From positions 310,001 to 374,000 of the forward strand of contig CAVQBP010000019.1 in assembly GCA_963710745.1 (NCBI GenBank): DNA of 64,000 bases. The letters are read 5' to 3'. Shown here piece after piece: positions 61,834 to 64,000 of this stretch. Within the stretch, counting starts at the first letter, position 1, and each line of letters opens with the position of its first letter. The notes under the pieces are model-generated. The model saw only the letters and a list, made by a program, of their open reading frames with translations, searched no databases and was not told the origin of the DNA. The position numbers and the translations under genes were made by a program. The stretch is from CAVQBP01 sp963710745. GTDB taxonomy: Bacteria > Bacteroidota > Ignavibacteria > Ignavibacteriales > Ignavibacteriaceae.

Positions 61834-63039
61834 ATGAAAATAATTCTTAGACTCATGTTGGTCAGCATGGTGTTTGTTTTAGGTCATCAGATTGTGTATG
61901 CACAAGGTGAAGCTGCTGTACCATTTCTCGAGTTAAATCCTGACTCAAGGGCAGGCGGTGTTGGCGAATCCGGAGGAGGGTTAGCCGATAATTCTGCTGC
62001 AATTTACTGGAACCCGGCAGGTATTGCTTTTCTTTCAGGAACCGAAGTAAGCATAACTCATAGTAACTGGCTGCCTCAATTCAATCTCGATCTTTTTTAT
62101 GATTATCTTACATTCAGACAATATATTGAAGACATAAAAGGAAGCGTAACTTCAAGTATTACCTATATGAACTATGGCGAATTTGTGAGAACAACCGAAG
62201 ATTCACCTACTCCTGTCGGTACCTTCCATTCCTTTGATGCAGCATTTACGGTGGGCTATGCAACGAAGTTGTCCTCCGATTGGGGCATAGGTTTGAATTT
62301 TAGACTCATATACAGTAAACTGTCAGATCAGCCAACCGGCGAGGAGAAGGGGAAAGGTACTGCTACTTCGGTCAGCTTCGATGTTGCAGGTATGTGGAGA
62401 CCTGCGACTTTTGTTCTTCCTTTTGTTGATGAAGATATCGGCGGAAAAATCAGTATTGGTGCTAACTTAAGTAACCTTGGACCCAAGATTTCTTATATTG
62501 ACAGGGCACAGGCTGATCCTATTCCTACTCAATTGAGATTAGGCTTTGCTTATCAATTATTCGGAGATGATTTTAATTCCTTAATTTATACTCTGGATTT
62601 CAGCAGGCTTCTTATTGATAAAACACCACAGAAAACAATTTATAATGCATCCGGAGATTCAATTGGCGTAAGTTCATCTACTTCAAAAGAATTCTATCAG
62701 GCTATGTTTACATCATGGTCGGATAAACCTTTTAGCGAAGTACTAAGATCTTTTGTTACTTCGATGGGATTTGAATATTGGTATGGTACTCCCGGAGACT
62801 TTTTATTTGCTTTAAGAACAGGTTTCTTTTATGAAGATCCGAGCTTCGGAAATAGAAAGTTTATCACTTTTGGAGCCGGCATCAGATATGACATTTATGG
62901 TTTTGACTTCAGTTATATTTCTACGGATGTATTTAAAGGCAGTGAACAAAGCCCTCTTTCTAATACACTAAGATTTTCTATTTTAATCGGATGGGGCGGA
63001 GTCCCTCAAAAAACAATGGGGATACCTCGAGGAATTTAA
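61834..63039 (+). CDS. porV: Type IX secretion outer-membrane protein PorV
   Basis: PorV is the outer-membrane barrel that carries cargo to the PorU sortase. The 401-residue protein has a signal peptide (to about residue 24, VYAQG) and the PorV/PorQ N-terminal motif FLELNPDSRAGGVGESGGGLADNSAAIYWNPAGIAFL, then FadL-like barrel strands (DWGIGLNFRLIYSKL, KISIGANLSNLGPKISYID, FITFGAGIRYDIYGFDFSYIST). GGAGG-type ribosome binding sequence precedes the ATG. It is directly downstream of the second porU gene, with the M6-like gene following after six bases. Confidence 0.92.
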   Translation: MKIILRLMLVSMVFVLGHQIVYAQGEAAVPFLELNPDSRAGGVGESGGGLADNSAAIYWNPAGIAFLSGTEVSITHSNWLPQFNLDLFYDYLTFRQYIEDIKGSVTSSITYMNYGEFVRTTEDSPTPVGTFHSFDAAFTVGYATKLSSDWGIGLNFRLIYSKLSDQPTGEEKGKGTATSVSFDVAGMWRPATFVLPFVDEDIGGKISIGANLSNLGPKISYIDRAQADPIPTQLRLGFAYQLFGDDFNSLIYTLDFSRLLIDKTPQKTIYNASGDSIGVSSSTSKEFYQAMFTSWSDKPFSEVLRSFVTSMGFEYWYGTPGDFLFALRTGFFYEDPSFGNRKFITFGAGIRYDIYGFDFSYISTDVFKGSEQSPLSNTLRFSILIGWGGVPQKTMGIPRGI

Positions 63040-63045
63040 ATCTAA

Positions 63046-64000
63046 ATGTTAAAAATATTTTCTCTTTTTATCGTTGTAATTAGTTTGGGCAGTTTATCTG
63101 CCCAAACATTTATTGGTAAACTGAATGCCGGGACTTCAGGTTTACGCAGGTTATCTGCTGGAAATGACACTTTAAAAATTCTTGCTGTAATGGTTAATTT
63201 CCAGGAAGATAAGGACGAGGCAACATTCGGAAACGGCAGATTCGGTTCAATCTATTCCCAGGATTACGGCTTGTCAATACTCGATCCTTTACCTCATGAC
63301 AGGCAGTATTTTGATGCACACCTCCAGTTTGCTAAGAATTATTTTGACAAAGTTTCAAACGGGAAGCAAAAAATATCTTTTTATGTCTTACCTGATACTT
63401 TTTCCGTATCAAAAACTATGAGAAATTATTCGCCGCCGTCTAATTCAAGCGACTTTACCAAATTGGCCGATTTTTCTAAAGAAGTCTGGACAAAGGCTGC
63501 ACAAATTTACCCGGATTTTAATTTTAAGGATTACGATATATTCCTGATATTCCATGCCGGAGTCGGAAGAGATATTTCACTTCCGGGCAGTGTCGGAGAT
63601 GAACGCGATCTCCCCTCTATCTATTTAAGCACGAAAACTTTAAAAGATATATACGGACAGAATTATTCGGGTTTCCCGGTATCGAACGGTACTTTTAACA
63701 TTACTAACAGTATGCTCATACCTGAAACAGAAAGCAGGGAATTATCCGGTTTAGGGGGCATCGCTTTAATTCAAATTTCTATTAATGGTTTACTGGTTTC
63801 AAGCATCGCAAGCTATCTTGGCTTACCGGATCTCTTTGATACACAAACAGGTAAAAGTGCGATCGGCAGATTCGGTTTAATGGATGGTCAGGCGATTTTT
63901 GCTTATAACGGTCTGTTCCCCCCTGAACCTTCAGCCTGGGAAAAGATATTCTTAGGCTGGGCAGAACCAGTTTCTGTAAAACCGGGAAATTATCATGTTA
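63046..64000 (+). CDS. M6-type metalloprotease-like protein lacking the zinc motif (incomplete at window end)
   Basis: An open frame starts at the ATG at 63046 and runs off the right edge (318 residues visible). Residues 1-20 are a signal peptide (MLKIFSLFIVVISLGSLSAQ). The body resembles the M6/immune inhibitor A family: LKILAVMVNFQEDKDEATFGNG, HDRQYFDAHLQFAKNYFDKVSNGK, DYDIFLIFHAGVGRD, and LGLPDLFDTQTGKSAIGRFGLMDGQ. In true M6 proteases HEFGHxLGLPDLYD contains HExxH; here the five residues are SSIAS (252-256, DNA 63799-63813), so all zinc ligands are absent. It follows porV by six bases, suggesting a T9SS-linked non-catalytic role. Confidence 0.8.
   Translation, partial: MLKIFSLFIVVISLGSLSAQTFIGKLNAGTSGLRRLSAGNDTLKILAVMVNFQEDKDEATFGNGRFGSIYSQDYGLSILDPLPHDRQYFDAHLQFAKNYFDKVSNGKQKISFYVLPDTFSVSKTMRNYSPPSNSSDFTKLADFSKEVWTKAAQIYPDFNFKDYDIFLIFHAGVGRDISLPGSVGDERDLPSIYLSTKTLKDIYGQNYSGFPVSNGTFNITNSMLIPETESRELSGLGGIALIQISINGLLVSSIASYLGLPDLFDTQTGKSAIGRFGLMDGQAIFAYNGLFPPEPSAWEKIFLGWAEPVSVKPGNYHV

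Overview
The window looks like chromosomal DNA from a low-GC member of the Bacteroidota/Ignavibacteriota side of the FCB group, most likely an Ignavibacteria-type organism. I infer this from the style of its type IX secretion (T9SS) C-terminal sorting domains (YPNPFNPST... followed by a VYDILG... core), a PorU/PorV locus, TTG/GTG starts with weak ribosome binding sites, and MenC plus TonB/Tol gene layouts typical of the group. No ribosomal RNA gene or CRISPR array was seen. There are three tRNAs (Leu-GAG, Gln-CTG, Glu-CTC).

Layout. 1-5.8 kb: housekeeping and DNA-repair genes (purM, an Fpg/Nei-type glycosylase lacking the catalytic Pro2, a radical SAM/SPASM protein) and a T9SS-exported arylsulfotransferase-like protein. 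6.2-11.5 kb: a GlgE-pathway operon (glgE, then a treS-maltokinase fusion broken by a one-base frameshift next to a slippery heptamer). 11.9-19 kb: a CheY-like receiver, a DUF481 porin-like protein, menC, a DUF1206 membrane protein coupled to a diadenylate cyclase domain protein and a methyltransferase, phenylalanine hydroxylase, and sthA. 19.2-19.6 kb: a small inverted-repeat mobile element relic. 19.7-25.4 kb: a minus-strand operon for a small periplasmic LTXXQ/Spy-like protein, MacA, a MacB-type ATPase, a MacB-type permease, an unknown protein and TolC (tolC is frameshifted). 25.6-29.2 kb: rhodanese, Bcp, and a compact cluster PTPS-FolE-SDR-SDR that probably makes tetrahydrobiopterin for the phenylalanine hydroxylase. 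29.3-34.4 kb: an eight-repeat PEGA lipoprotein and an ECF sigma / anti-sigma / LTXXQ operon with a divergent LTXXQ gene. 34.5-46.8 kb: tRNA-Leu, TPR proteins, DUF92, and an envelope cluster (large TPR protein, outer-membrane barrel, HU-SPOR protein, ExbB, ExbD, TonB), then a minus-strand set of small membrane proteins. 47.1-52.8 kb: two tRNAs, a phosphoesterase, a fluoride riboswitch with crcB and DUF190, nth and others. 53.0-64 kb: two tandem, mosaic porU genes, porV, and the start of an M6-like protein whose HExxH motif is gone.

The most notable system is a candidate envelope-stress regulon. The motif AAACC-N17-GTCTAA, with exactly the same 17-base spacing, occurs upstream of the ECF sigma operon, of the divergent LTXXQ gene, and of the LTXXQ-MacAB-TolC operon 7 kb away. 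Together these suggest one ECF sigma factor controlling three LTXXQ periplasmic proteins and an efflux pump, an arrangement reminiscent of CnrYXH. The second is the pair of porU sortase genes: long DNA blocks are base-for-base identical while patches in the N-terminal half and around the catalytic site differ, as expected from gene conversion (or, less interestingly, from an assembly problem). Two independent one-base frameshifts at homopolymers (treS-maltokinase and tolC) should be checked against reads before biological meaning is given to them.
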